A stretch of DNA of 64,000 bases from Sphingorhabdus_B arenilitoris (GTDB taxonomy: Bacteria > Pseudomonadota > Alphaproteobacteria > Sphingomonadales > Sphingomonadaceae), in the NCBI RefSeq assembly GCF_042651485.1, contig NZ_JBHSDH010000006.1, positions 34,878 through 98,877 of the forward strand. The letters are read 5' to 3'. Below the pieces are notes generated by a model. It made no database searches. It was given only the letters and a program-made list of their open reading frames with translations, and was not told the DNA's origin. Shown piece by piece: positions 49,587 to 58,747 of the stretch. The first letter of the stretch is position 1, and every line of letters starts with the position of its first letter. Position numbers and translations under genes: made by a program.

Positions 49587-50357
49587 ATGAGAAAATTATT
49601 CATCAGCGCATTAGTCACATTGACCGCCCTTCCCACAGCGGCGATGGCCGAAGTGAAAGACAGCAGCGAAAATGGCTTTGTCATCATTCACAATGCGGAG
49701 GTTGATGCGACCCCGGATGAAATATGGAAAAGGTTAATTTCGCCCAAGGATTGGTGGAACAAAGCGCATAGCTGGTCGGGCAGCAGTGCCGGTTTTTACA
49801 TTGATGCCCAGGCCAATGGCTGTTTTTGCGAGCTGTTTCAGGAAAAGGGCGCGGATGGAAAGATGAAAACCGTGGGCAGCGTGGAACATATGCGGGTGAT
49901 TTTTGCGCAGCCCGGCAATGTGCTACGAATGCAGGGCGCACTGGGGCCGCTGCAATCGGAGGCAGTGACCGGAACCCTAACCGTGGCGATGGCCGCCAAT
50001 AAGGGTAAGGCCGGAACGAAGCTCAGCTTCTCTTATGTTGTTGGCGGTTATATGCGCTACAAGGTGGGTGAAATCGCGCCTGCGGTAGACAAGGTGCTTG
50101 GCGAACAGATGGCCGGATTGGTGAAGCCGTTTAAGAGCTTGGCTGCGGTTGAGAATAAACCGTCCAATTGGTCGCTTGATTTGGATGGTCTTGGCATTGG
50201 TGAAGGCAAGAATAGCGATCAGGATGATTCCGATGCAGAGGGCAAGGGCACAGACGCGGCGATAAGGGATAAGGCCAAAGCCGCAGTGGATAAAAAACCA
50301 CCGGCAACGGTCAAAAAACCACAGCCTGCCACCTCCGGCGTGACGAAAGAGAGATAA
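49587..50357 (+). CDS. exported SRPBCC-fold protein
   Basis: 256 residues with a signal peptide (LFISALVTLTALPTAAMA). Residues 32-180 form a START/SRPBCC hydrophobic ligand-binding fold: VDATPDEIWKRLISPKDWW and GSVEHMRVIFAQPGNVLRMQG. The tail (after 205) is low complexity, rich in Asp, Lys and Pro (AVDKKPPATVKKPQP). Ligand unknown. It shares a strand with rimB and rimK, whose reading starts right after its stop. Confidence 0.8.
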   Translation: MRKLFISALVTLTALPTAAMAEVKDSSENGFVIIHNAEVDATPDEIWKRLISPKDWWNKAHSWSGSSAGFYIDAQANGCFCELFQEKGADGKMKTVGSVEHMRVIFAQPGNVLRMQGALGPLQSEAVTGTLTVAMAANKGKAGTKLSFSYVVGGYMRYKVGEIAPAVDKVLGEQMAGLVKPFKSLAAVENKPSNWSLDLDGLGIGEGKNSDQDDSDAEGKGTDAAIRDKAKAAVDKKPPATVKKPQPATSGVTKER

Positions 50358-50834
50358 TTGGCGCAGCGAAGCAGGCCTGCCGGTTCCTTGGGCAAGAAAA
50401 AGATCATCCGCAAGATGACGGAAATCGGCTGGTGCGAGCTGGTGGATATAACCAGTCTTGGTTTGACCCAGGTTCATGCGAAAATGGACAGCGGAGCGGC
50501 AACCTCCTCAATCCACGCGACAAGGATTAAACCGTTTGACGAAGAGGGGGCACCGTGGGTAGAATTCTCTTTTCACGCAAGCGCCAAAGATCATGTTATA
50601 CGGCTGCGAGCGCCAGTTGTTGACCGGCGTATGGTGCGCAGTTCGAACGGCAAAGAACAATTACGTTATGTCATCGCCGCGCAATTGAAATTGGGTAGTT
50701 TGATATGGGATGGCCAACTGACCCTGGCAAATCGCGGGTCGATGGCATTCCCCGTGCTGATTGGGCGGCGCGGATTAAAAAGGGGCTTTTTGGTCAATAG
50801 CGGCAAGAAATGGATGCTGGGTAAGCCCGAGTAA
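50358..50834 (+). CDS. rimB: RimB-like retropepsin-fold protease/zinc-binding protein (RimK associated)
   Basis: 158 residues from a TTG directly after the previous stop (GAGAGA upstream); an ATG at 50415 would shorten it by 19. The aspartic protease motif KMDSGAATSSIHA, the pattern LRAPVVDRRMVRSSNG and the end LIGRRGLKRGFLVNS fit the ATP-dependent zinc protease family found next to rimK. In Pseudomonas the RimB partner trims the glutamate tails that RimK adds. Confidence 0.85.
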   Translation: MAQRSRPAGSLGKKKIIRKMTEIGWCELVDITSLGLTQVHAKMDSGAATSSIHATRIKPFDEEGAPWVEFSFHASAKDHVIRLRAPVVDRRMVRSSNGKEQLRYVIAAQLKLGSLIWDGQLTLANRGSMAFPVLIGRRGLKRGFLVNSGKKWMLGKPE

Positions 50835-50857
50835 AGATATAAGAAAAAAGGATATTT

Positions 50858-51763
50858 ATGAAAATTGCAATGCTGGCCCGGAATCCGAAACTTTATTCGC
50901 ACCGCAGGCTGAAAGAAGCGGCGGAGCAGCGCGGGCATGAGTTGGATATTATCAATACGCTGCGCTGCACGATGAATATTACTTCGCACCGGCCCACGGT
51001 TTTGTATAATGGAGAGACATTGAAAGGGTATGATGCGGTTATTCCGCGTATCGGCGCATCGATCACTCATTATGGCCTCGCCGTTCTGCGTCAGTTTGAA
51101 ATGTCCGGCGTATGGCCGCTGAATGAAAGCGTGGCCATTGGCCGGTCGCGTGACAAGCTGCGTTCGATGCAGATATTTGCGAAGCATGGCCTTGGCCTGC
51201 CCGTCACGGCCTTTGCCCACGATCCCAAGCAAACCGAAGAGGTGATTAAAATTGTTGGCGGTGCGCCTTGCGTCATCAAACTTTTGGAGGGAACGCAGGG
51301 GATTGGGGTGGTTCTGGGCGATACAGAACGGTCGGCAAAATCTGTGGTTGAGGCTTTTCGCGGGGCCAATGTAAACATTCTGGTGCAGGAATTCATCAAA
51401 GAAGCCGGTAGCAGTGACATTCGCGTTTTCGTCGTTGGCGGTAAAGTAGTGGCGTCCATGATGCGCACCGGAGCCGAGGGCGATTTCCGTTCCAATCTGC
51501 ACCGCGGCGGCAGCGCCAAGACAATCAAAATTACCCCCGAAGAACGCTCGACCGCGATCCGCGCCGCGAAAGTAATGGGGCTGAATGTAGCGGGCGTCGA
51601 TTTGCTGCGCTCCAATCATGGCCCAGTGATTATGGAAGTGAATAGCTCACCCGGATTGGAGGGGCTGGAAGGCGCAACTGGCCTTGATGTAGCTGGCACG
51701 ATCATCGAATTTATGGAGAAAAATGCCAAAACCGGTTCCACCAAAACCAAGGGTAAAGGCTGA
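50858..51763 (+). CDS. rimK: ribosomal protein S6 glutamate ligase RimK
   Basis: 301 residues, an ATP-grasp ligase: MKIAMLARNPKLYSHRRLKEAA at the start, GVWPLNESVAIGRSRDKL, VIKLLEGTQGIGVVLG and the metal-binding GPVIMEVNSSPGLEGLE. It adds glutamates to the C-terminus of S6. It lies 23 bases after rimB with an AAGGA site. Confidence 0.95.
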   Translation: MKIAMLARNPKLYSHRRLKEAAEQRGHELDIINTLRCTMNITSHRPTVLYNGETLKGYDAVIPRIGASITHYGLAVLRQFEMSGVWPLNESVAIGRSRDKLRSMQIFAKHGLGLPVTAFAHDPKQTEEVIKIVGGAPCVIKLLEGTQGIGVVLGDTERSAKSVVEAFRGANVNILVQEFIKEAGSSDIRVFVVGGKVVASMMRTGAEGDFRSNLHRGGSAKTIKITPEERSTAIRAAKVMGLNVAGVDLLRSNHGPVIMEVNSSPGLEGLEGATGLDVAGTIIEFMEKNAKTGSTKTKGKG

Positions 51764-51768
51764 TTTTC

Positions 51769-52644
51769 CTATTCGCCGCAATCCACCGAATAGCCAATAA
51801 TGTTATATTCCTCACCCACGGATGTCATGCCTAAGGTCATTTTGCCCTTACGGTAGGCATAGGTGCAAAAACCATAGCCCGTGCCGGAGCAGCCGTCGAC
51901 TTCGGGCACGCTTTTGCGCAGGTGGGTGACGGTGCCGCCATAGCCCTCGTCGGGGCTGCTATTGGGCCGCCATCCCGCAGAGCGCAGCGGTTTTCGTGCA
52001 TCAAAAATTTGTTTGCCGTAAATATTGGGAATGACTGCCTTCCCGCCGCAATAGCTTTCCTGCGCGGGTAGGGGGGTGATCGCTGATATACCACCGCGCA
52101 CCGTCATTTTTGCAATAGGCGCATAGGGGCCCGTGCCATCGCCAATGTAAAACTCGCCCGGCTTCTGGTCCAGCGGATCGAGCGATCCAATGACCAGATC
52201 ATCGGGCCTTGCCGAATAAGCGATGGCGAGCAGCTTGCCATCGCCAAACATCGCCAAATTCCCATTCCGGCCAAAACACACGCCGCTGGTGCCGGGGTCC
52301 AAAGCCGAGGAAAAACTGACAAAATGCAGGCCGCCCTCTTGATGCTCGCTTGTGACGAGCCAGCCTGCCTTTTGGACCATTTCACCATAAGCGCTCACGT
52401 CTTGGGTCAGATAATGGCTGCAAAATCCATCCAGTTCCGATTGGTCTGGATTTTGCGGTAGAACATGGGTTTCGCTGACCCGAATATCGGGAATAGTAGA
52501 TGACAATTTCGCGATATGTGCGCCGTCTGTGTCGCGGGTGGTGTCTGCGCCGGTGGTTTGGTTAGCGACCAGTGCGCTGCCGATCAATGCGCTGCCTATC
52601 AATGCGGTCATGGCAATCGCGGTCATTCGAATATAGCTGCTCAT
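51769..52644 (-). CDS. exported protein of unknown function
   Basis: 291 residues with a signal segment containing a short internal repeat (LIGSALIGSALVA). The mature part is Gly/Ser-rich and beta-like with six cysteines in pairs (CSHYL, GVCFG, SYCGGK, DGCSGTGYGFCTYA, VDCGE), probably disulfide-bonded. I know no such family. Converges with rimK. Confidence 0.65.
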   Translation of the reverse strand: MSSYIRMTAIAMTALIGSALIGSALVANQTTGADTTRDTDGAHIAKLSSTIPDIRVSETHVLPQNPDQSELDGFCSHYLTQDVSAYGEMVQKAGWLVTSEHQEGGLHFVSFSSALDPGTSGVCFGRNGNLAMFGDGKLLAIAYSARPDDLVIGSLDPLDQKPGEFYIGDGTGPYAPIAKMTVRGGISAITPLPAQESYCGGKAVIPNIYGKQIFDARKPLRSAGWRPNSSPDEGYGGTVTHLRKSVPEVDGCSGTGYGFCTYAYRKGKMTLGMTSVGEEYNIIGYSVDCGE

Positions 52645-52687
52645 ATCGCTTTCCTAACCCATTATTTTAAGCCTGAATGCTCACTGC

Positions 52688-53731
52688 CTAAATAAGCTCA
52701 TCCTCGTCGAGCATTTCATTGCCCATCATAGCATCATTTATTGCGTCCATTCTTTCTTCGACATTGGCGAAGATGCGGACTTCGGCAATATGCAAGATGG
52801 CATCGCCTTGGTTGACAATGGGCAAGGTTGCATGGCCGATGATGATGCCGTCGGCAGAGGCGGTTATAATTTCTTCATCATCGCCGAAAATATCGCTAAT
52901 AATCGCGAGGGTTTGCCCGTTTTTAACCGCGTCGCCGGACACAGCCTGCAACCGGCATACCCCGCCCCGGCTGGCGCGCAGCCACGCGGTTTTTGTGGTT
53001 TGGGCGGGCGGCGCAGGAATTTTGCCAAGCCGTTTTGCGGTTATCATCCCCAATTGCCGCATCACGCGCAATATGCCGTTTACGCCGGTCAGCACCGACA
53101 ATTCGTCAAAGCGCAGCCCTTCGCCCGCCTCCAGCAAGAGCATATCGACGCCGTCACTTTTTGCAATTTCGCGCAGGGACCCATCGCGCAACGGCGCTTC
53201 AATCACCGCAGGTGCGCCAAATTCAATCGCCAATTTTTTCAGCTTCGCATTACCCGATGCAATCCGTATCTGGGGCAGGTTATAGCGGTGGATGGCGGCG
53301 CTATGGATATCGATACCCAATTCGCATTTGGTGACGATTTCGGTGTAGAAGATATTGGCAAGCTGCGATGCCAATGACCCCCGTTCCGACCCCGGGAAGC
53401 TGCGGTTCAGATCGCGGCGATCGGGCAGATAGCGGCTGTGGCTGATAAAGCCATACATGTTGACGACGGGCACAAATATCACCGTGCCGGCCATTCGGCG
53501 CGGGTTCAGCTTTTTCATCACCCGGCGGATGATTTCGGTGCCGATGATCTCATCACCATGTATGGCGGCGCTAACGAAGATGACCGGACCGTCTTTTGCG
53601 CCATGATACACCCGCGCTTCCAATTGCGCCTGCATCCCTGCGGACAGGTCGCTGACGGGCAGGGCGATTTGGGTGGCTTGTCCTGCGGGGGCAGATTTTC
53701 CGGCCAGATTGAATGCGGTCCTACGTGCCAT
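52688..53731 (-). CDS. succinylglutamate desuccinylase/aspartoacylase-family metallohydrolase
   Basis: 347 residues of the M14-like zinc carboxypeptidase fold. Zinc ligands in HGDEIIGTEII (His, Glu) and GIDIHSAAIHRYNLPQIR (His), with Arg in DLNRSFPGS and the C-terminal Glu in LLEAGEG. It removes an acyl or amino acid group from an amide. Family members are neighbours of rimK and rimB in many proteobacteria; it is likely part of the same system. Cytoplasmic, with no signal peptide. Confidence 0.87.
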   Translation of the reverse strand: MARRTAFNLAGKSAPAGQATQIALPVSDLSAGMQAQLEARVYHGAKDGPVIFVSAAIHGDEIIGTEIIRRVMKKLNPRRMAGTVIFVPVVNMYGFISHSRYLPDRRDLNRSFPGSERGSLASQLANIFYTEIVTKCELGIDIHSAAIHRYNLPQIRIASGNAKLKKLAIEFGAPAVIEAPLRDGSLREIAKSDGVDMLLLEAGEGLRFDELSVLTGVNGILRVMRQLGMITAKRLGKIPAPPAQTTKTAWLRASRGGVCRLQAVSGDAVKNGQTLAIISDIFGDDEEIITASADGIIIGHATLPIVNQGDAILHIAEVRIFANVEERMDAINDAMMGNEMLDEDELI

Positions 53732-53832
53732 AATATCCCCTGAAACGTCACTATTTTTATGGTTTTCGCTATGCTAAGCATTTGACGCGGCGGCAAGCGA
53801 AATTGCATTGTCTGGCACTGGCCGCACTGCGC

Positions 53833-53861
53833 TTGACAATTTTACCGACTCACACTAAGGC
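53833..53861 (+). promoter_or_regulatory. possible promoter of the rpsM operon
   Basis: TTGACA at 53833-53838, 17 bases, then TAAGGC at 53856-53861. The -35 is perfect but the -10 is weak. The rpsM start follows 134 bases later with TAAGGAG before its GTG. Confidence 0.4.
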
Positions 53862-53995
53862 CCGCCTATTCCAAATAACTGGTCAGGCCAGCAGCGCTTT
53901 TTTTGCGTCCGCTGGTTTTGTGCGTTTTTGGAAAGTTCAGCGATGAGATAAGGCCCCAATCCCGGGCGCCTTGTGGAGCTAAGGAGTATAGATAA

Positions 53996-54364
53996 GTGGC
54001 ACGTATTGCCGGAGTTAACCTCCCAACAAATAAGCGCGTGATCATCGCGCTGACTTATATCCACGGTATTGGCCGGACCAAAGCCGTTGAGATTGCCGAC
54101 AAGTTGAAAATTGATCATGCCCGCCGTATTCAGGATCTTTCGGATGCCGAAGTCCTGCAAATCCGTGAAACCATCGATGCGGATCACACCGTAGAAGGTG
54201 ATCTTCGCCGTAACACGTCTATGAATATTAAGCGCTTGATGGATCTGGCCTGCTATCGCGGCCTGCGCCATCGCAAAGGCCTTCCTGTTCGTGGCCAGCG
54301 TACGCATACCAATGCGCGCACCCGCAAGGGCAAGCCAAAGGCGATTGCAGGCAAGAAGAAGTAA
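53996..54364 (+). CDS. rpsM: 30S ribosomal protein S13
   Basis: 122 residues, GTG start with TAAGGAG upstream. ARIAGVNLPTNKRV, YIHGIGRTKA and the C-terminal LPVRGQRTHTNARTRKG are universal S13 parts. It lies in the head of the 30S subunit. First gene of the alpha operon here. Confidence 0.98.
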   Translation: MARIAGVNLPTNKRVIIALTYIHGIGRTKAVEIADKLKIDHARRIQDLSDAEVLQIRETIDADHTVEGDLRRNTSMNIKRLMDLACYRGLRHRKGLPVRGQRTHTNARTRKGKPKAIAGKKK

Positions 54365-54443
54365 GCAGCCCATTATGGCTGTTTACGCCGCTTGATATTT
54401 GCAAGCGGTTATCACCCAAGAATTTATACAGGAAATCTGAATC

Positions 54444-54833
54444 ATGGCACGTGAACCACAAAGAATTAAGCGGCGCGAGAGGAAAAATATCTCCGCCGGT
54501 GTTGCCCATGTCAACGCCAGCTTCAACAACACAATGGTCACCATCACCGATGCACAAGGCAACGCAATCAGCTGGTCTTCGGCTGGTATGATGGGTTTCA
54601 AAGGCTCGCGTAAATCGACGCCTTATGCAGCGCAGGTCGCAGCAGAAGATGCCGGCAAAAAAGCCGCCGAACATGGTGTCCGCACTTTGGAAGTCGAAGT
54701 GAAAGGCCCAGGATCAGGCCGCGAGTCGGCATTGCGCGCTTTGCAGGCTGTTGGGTTTAACATCACCTCTATCCGCGATGTGACGCCGATACCGCATAAT
54801 GGTGTTCGCCCATCGAAACGCCGCCGCGTTTAA
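54444..54833 (+). CDS. rpsK: 30S ribosomal protein S11
   Basis: 129 residues. NISAGVAHVNASFNNTMVTITD, GFKGSRKSTPYAAQ and the end NGVRPSKRRRV are the family marks. Part of the alpha operon; 79 bases after rpsM. Confidence 0.98.
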   Translation: MAREPQRIKRRERKNISAGVAHVNASFNNTMVTITDAQGNAISWSSAGMMGFKGSRKSTPYAAQVAAEDAGKKAAEHGVRTLEVEVKGPGSGRESALRALQAVGFNITSIRDVTPIPHNGVRPSKRRRV

Positions 54834-54941
54834 CATAAGTTTTTTGCATCCGGGGGCAGCGATAGCTGCGCCTTCTTATACCACGGCCGGACCGGAAAAG
54901 TGCACAAATCCGCTCCCGCCCATAAAGACTAGGGGATATCC

Positions 54942-55997
54942 ATGACAGTCAACCTTAAGAACTGGCAGGAACTGAAAAAGCCCACCGCGCTCGACCTGAA
55001 AACAGGCGGCGATCCGGCGCGCAAGGCAACCTTTGTTGCCGAACCATTGGAGCGCGGCTTTGGCCTTACGCTTGGCAATGCGCTGCGCCGAGTTTTGTTG
55101 TCATCGTTGCAAGGTGCGGCGATTACCTCAATCAAGATTGAAAATGTCTTGCATGAATTTTCTTCGCTCGCCGGTGTTCGCGAAGATATTACCGACATTG
55201 TTTTGAACATGAAACAAGTCGCGCTGAAAATGGAAGGCGAAGGTCCAAAGCGGCTGCAACTTTCCGCAACTGGCCCTGCCGAAGTTAAGGCAGGCGATAT
55301 TGCCGTTTCAGGCGATATCGAAGTGATGAATAAAAATCTCGTCATCTGCCATTTGGACGAAGGCGCGACGTTGAACATGGAAATTACCGCAGATACCGGT
55401 AAAGGCTATGTTCCTGCGGTTGCCAATCGCCCCGCCGATGCGCCGATCGGTTTGATCCCGATTGACTCGCTTTATTCGCCTATTCGCCAAGTGTCGTACA
55501 AGGTCGATAATGCGCGTATTGGTCAAGAACTGGATTATGACAAGCTGAGCCTGACCGTTGAAACCGACGGCACGGTTACGCCCGAAGATGCGGTTGCCTA
55601 TGCCGCGCGTATCCTTCAGGATCAGCTGCAAGTATTCGTCCACTTCGAAGACAGCATGGCCGCATCGTCGCCGATGATTGGCCAAGCTGCGCAATCGAGC
55701 GAGCAGGATGATGCGAACCAACTGAACCGCTATCTGCTGAAGAAAGTCGACGAGCTGGAATTGTCAGTGCGCAGCGCAAACTGCCTCAAAAACGACAATA
55801 TCATCTATATCGGCGATCTGGTGCAAAAGAGCGAAGCCGAAATGCTGCGCACCCCCAATTTTGGTCGCAAGTCGCTTAACGAGATTAAGGAAGTCTTGTC
55901 GTCCATGGGTCTGCGCCTCGGCATGGACATCCCCGGATGGCCGCCAGAAAATATCGAAGAAATGGCGAAGAAGCTGGAACAAGAGCTTCTCGGCTAA
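54942..55997 (+). CDS. rpoA: DNA-directed RNA polymerase alpha subunit
   Basis: 351 residues. N-terminal dimerisation domain with ERGFGLTLGNALRRVLLSSLQG; the C-terminal DNA and activator-binding domain has LELSVRSANCLKNDNI and LRTPNFGRKSLNEIKEVL. Usual length. Between rpsK and rplQ as in most bacteria. Confidence 0.98.
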   Translation: MTVNLKNWQELKKPTALDLKTGGDPARKATFVAEPLERGFGLTLGNALRRVLLSSLQGAAITSIKIENVLHEFSSLAGVREDITDIVLNMKQVALKMEGEGPKRLQLSATGPAEVKAGDIAVSGDIEVMNKNLVICHLDEGATLNMEITADTGKGYVPAVANRPADAPIGLIPIDSLYSPIRQVSYKVDNARIGQELDYDKLSLTVETDGTVTPEDAVAYAARILQDQLQVFVHFEDSMAASSPMIGQAAQSSEQDDANQLNRYLLKKVDELELSVRSANCLKNDNIIYIGDLVQKSEAEMLRTPNFGRKSLNEIKEVLSSMGLRLGMDIPGWPPENIEEMAKKLEQELLG

Positions 55998-56126
55998 ACA
56001 GTTAAGGGAAGGCGTTTGCTAGGGCGTCTTCCCTTAAATTGATATCTGTAACGGGACGGCGGCACCCGATTTGTCGCCAGCTACGGACTACCTGATACGG
56101 GTCCATAACGAACGAAGGAAAATACC

Positions 56127-56549
56127 ATGCGCCACAAAATTGGCCTCAAAAAATTGCAGCGCCCTACCGCGCACCGTAACGCGATGCTCCGCAACCTTGC
56201 CGCATCACTGATTAAACACGAACAGATTTTGACCACTTTGCCCAAAGCAAAGGCGCTGCGTCCTTATGTTGAAAAGCTGGTGACGCTGGCGAAAAAAGGC
56301 GGATTGTCGAACCGCCGTTTGGCACAAAGCCGGTTGATGAATGACGAACAGTTGAAAAAGCTGTTTGACGAGCTGGCCACGCGCTATGCCGACCGCAATG
56401 GCGGCTATACCCGCGTTGTAAAAGCCGGTTTCCGCGGCAGCGACGCTGCGCCTATGGGTGTAATCGAGCTGGTTGACCGCAATGTCGATGCCAAGGGCCA
56501 AGATAGCGGCCCTGTCGAAGCGGATGATGACGGCTTGACCGAAGACTAA
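56127..56549 (+). CDS. rplQ: 50S ribosomal protein L17
   Basis: 140 residues. RHKIGLKKLQRPTAHRNAMLRNLAASL and GFRGSDAAPMGVIELVD are typical; an acidic tail of about 20 residues is added. Last gene of the operon, followed by a terminator. Confidence 0.97.
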   Translation: MRHKIGLKKLQRPTAHRNAMLRNLAASLIKHEQILTTLPKAKALRPYVEKLVTLAKKGGLSNRRLAQSRLMNDEQLKKLFDELATRYADRNGGYTRVVKAGFRGSDAAPMGVIELVDRNVDAKGQDSGPVEADDDGLTED

Positions 56550-56575
56550 TCCGTCTTTTCCAAGATACGAATAAC

Positions 56576-56608
56576 AAAAAGGCGGGACCGTTCGGTTCCG
56601 CCTTTTTT
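56576..56608 (+). terminator. terminator after rplQ
   Basis: AAAAAGGCGGGACC pairs with GGTTCCGCCTTTTTT over a GTTC tetraloop (one G-U); six T follow. It can act from both sides. Confidence 0.92.
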
Positions 56609-56757
56609 GGTATGCGCAGAAGGCACCGCGATTTGCCGAGCAGCAGGTTGACGCCTTGAGTCTGTGCTCCACCTTCAAAAACCATCATCCAAAATTGTTT
56701 CGGGGTACATATGTGCCAAGCATCAGGTCATAGCCGAAAGTCCTTGCAATGCCGTAT

Positions 56758-56777
56758 ATTTCTGTATAAACAGAAAT
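56758..56777. promoter_or_regulatory. operator-like inverted repeat ATTTCTG-N6-CAGAAAT
   Basis: Perfect 7-base arms separated by TATAAA, about 40 bases ahead of the DUF4166 start. The centre could double as a -10 box. A further half-like TTACAGAAT follows at 56777. This is the layout of a repressor site over a promoter, and the regulator is not encoded next to it. Confidence 0.45.
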
Positions 56778-56818
56778 TACAGAATAAAGGTGAGTCGCAA
56801 AAATAGGAGTGCGGCAAG

Positions 56819-57541
56819 ATGAAACAGAGGGCAGATATTGCAAACATTGTAGCTATGCAGGTGGCCAATGACATAGGCCCGGCCAGCGCAGACGATAGCT
56901 TAGGCGATATTGCGCAGAACCAGGTGCAGGGTGCCGCATTGCTCGACCTTCGTTTCCGCGCTTTGCTGCCCCGCGCCGATTGGGACGCGCTTCCGCTACG
57001 GGTGCAGCAGCGTTTCAGCAAACGGCTCGCCGGTGACCGCGTTGCGCTCTATGCCGGACGCATTGAAGAAGCGCGGTTCAGCAAAATAGGCTGGTTTTTG
57101 GCGCAGGCGCTCCGCCTGATCGGGGCGCCGTTACCGCTCAGCCGGGATGCTGGTGTGCCCGCCGCCGTCTGTGTGGCCGAAGACCCGCAGGGCGGCGGAC
57201 AATTATGGACCAGAATTTATCATCATCGGCGCGGCTTCCCGCAAATGATTAATAGCGCGAAACGCTTTGCCGGACCCAGCGGGCTGGAGGAATATATTGG
57301 CAAAGGCATCGGCATGGCGCTGCGCGTGCGGGCGGTGGAGGGCGGGCTGGCCTTTGAAAGCGACCATTATTTCCTGAAGCTAGGCCGCATCCGTATTCGC
57401 ATTCCGCATTTTTGCGGACCGGGCCGCACCGAGGTTCGCCATATTGACAAGGGCGAAGGCCGCTTTGATTTTAGCCTGATATTGGTCCACCCTTTATTGG
57501 GCGAGCTGGTTTATCAACGCGCGGAGTTTTGCGACCAATGA
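56819..57541 (+). CDS. DUF4166 domain protein
   Basis: 240 residues. After 35 N-terminal residues the domain has LDLRFRALLPRADWDALPLRVQQRFSKRL, TRIYHHRRGFPQMINSAKRF and HYFLKLGRIRIRIP. No membrane segment. DUF4166 proteins often accompany saccharopine dehydrogenase-like enzymes, as here: the next start overlaps its stop. Function unknown. Confidence 0.85.
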   Translation: MKQRADIANIVAMQVANDIGPASADDSLGDIAQNQVQGAALLDLRFRALLPRADWDALPLRVQQRFSKRLAGDRVALYAGRIEEARFSKIGWFLAQALRLIGAPLPLSRDAGVPAAVCVAEDPQGGGQLWTRIYHHRRGFPQMINSAKRFAGPSGLEEYIGKGIGMALRVRAVEGGLAFESDHYFLKLGRIRIRIPHFCGPGRTEVRHIDKGEGRFDFSLILVHPLLGELVYQRAEFCDQ

Positions 57542-58653
57542 CCGATGCCCCCGCGCATATTATGATCATCGGCGCGAGCGGCGTATTTGGCAGCCGTCTT
57601 GTGCAGTTGATGCAGAAAGAACCGGGCTGGCGCGTGACGCTGGTGGGGCGGCGGACCGCACCGTTGGAGCGGCTGGCGGCGGGACATGACGGATATTCTG
57701 TCCGGGCTCTCGACCGCAACCTGATCTGTGCCGATGATTTGGCGGGTGTCGATTTGGTGATTGATGCATCCGGCCCGTTCCAAAACTCCCATAGCGCAGT
57801 GATTGACGCAGCGATTGACGCGCGTTGCCACTATGCAGATTTGGCCGATGGGCGCGATTTTGTCGGTGCGATTGGCCGTTTTGATGTCCGTGCAAAGGCC
57901 GCGAATATAGCGGTGATAACAGGGGCCAGCTCGGTGCCTGCGCTATCCCACGCGGTCCTCGATCATCTAACCGCCGGATGGCGAGAGGTTGAGGCGATTC
58001 AGGTTGGCATTTATCCCGGCAACCGTGCGCCGCGCGGACGAGCGGTGGTTGAGGCGATATTATCCTATAGCGGCAAGCCGGTTCGGGTGTTTCGTGATGG
58101 CAGATGGCAGCAGCTGCCCGGATGGGGGATGCTGCACCGCGCCGATATTGCGGGCGTTGGCAAAAGATGGGCGAGCATTTGTGATACGCCCGATCAGGAT
58201 CTGCTCGTTGCCCGGTATGCGCCTACAAAATCAGCGGAGTTTTTTGCGGGGCTGGAACTGCCCATCTTGCATCTGGGCCTGTGGGGGCTCAGCCTGCCTG
58301 TGCGCTGGGGCTTGATCCCGTCGCTGCGCCCGGCGGCCGGTATAATGCTTTGGATGGCGCAGCGTTTCCTTCGCTTTGGCAGTGACAAGGGCGCGATGGA
58401 AGTGGTGGTTAGCGGCACTGATGCCGCTGGTCAGCGCGCACGGCGCCGCTGGACGCTTGCGGCGGACGCCAATCGCGGGCCGTTTACGCCGACCCTTGCC
58501 GCGTTGGCATTGGCGCGGCGGCTGCGGGATGGCCGCTTTGATTTTCGCGGCGCAATGCCCTGTGCCGGGATGCTCAGTCTGGCCGAATTTGACCGCGATT
58601 TTGACGCGCTTGATATGCAGCGGCGGATCGACAGCTTGCCGCCCGCCTCATAA
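57538..58653 (+). CDS. saccharopine dehydrogenase-like NAD(P)-binding protein
   Basis: 371 residues from the ATG at 57538, in an ATGA overlap with the DUF4166 gene. N-terminal Rossmann motif IMIIGASGVFGSRLVQLM and VVGRRTAPLERL-like second strand (TLVGRRTAPLERL), then DVVIDASGPFQ-type stretch (DLVIDASGPFQNS) and CHYADLADGRDFV. The family is broad and includes lipid and polyketide reductases; substrate unknown. Confidence 0.85.
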   Translation: MTDAPAHIMIIGASGVFGSRLVQLMQKEPGWRVTLVGRRTAPLERLAAGHDGYSVRALDRNLICADDLAGVDLVIDASGPFQNSHSAVIDAAIDARCHYADLADGRDFVGAIGRFDVRAKAANIAVITGASSVPALSHAVLDHLTAGWREVEAIQVGIYPGNRAPRGRAVVEAILSYSGKPVRVFRDGRWQQLPGWGMLHRADIAGVGKRWASICDTPDQDLLVARYAPTKSAEFFAGLELPILHLGLWGLSLPVRWGLIPSLRPAAGIMLWMAQRFLRFGSDKGAMEVVVSGTDAAGQRARRRWTLAADANRGPFTPTLAALALARRLRDGRFDFRGAMPCAGMLSLAEFDRDFDALDMQRRIDSLPPAS

Positions 58654-58747
58654 AATTACGCTGAAACGAAATAATCCGCGCTCGCCAATTGCGTGAGCGG
58701 CGAAGGAGCGCTAGCCTGCTGCCGAAGCCAATTTAGGGGAGCCGTTC

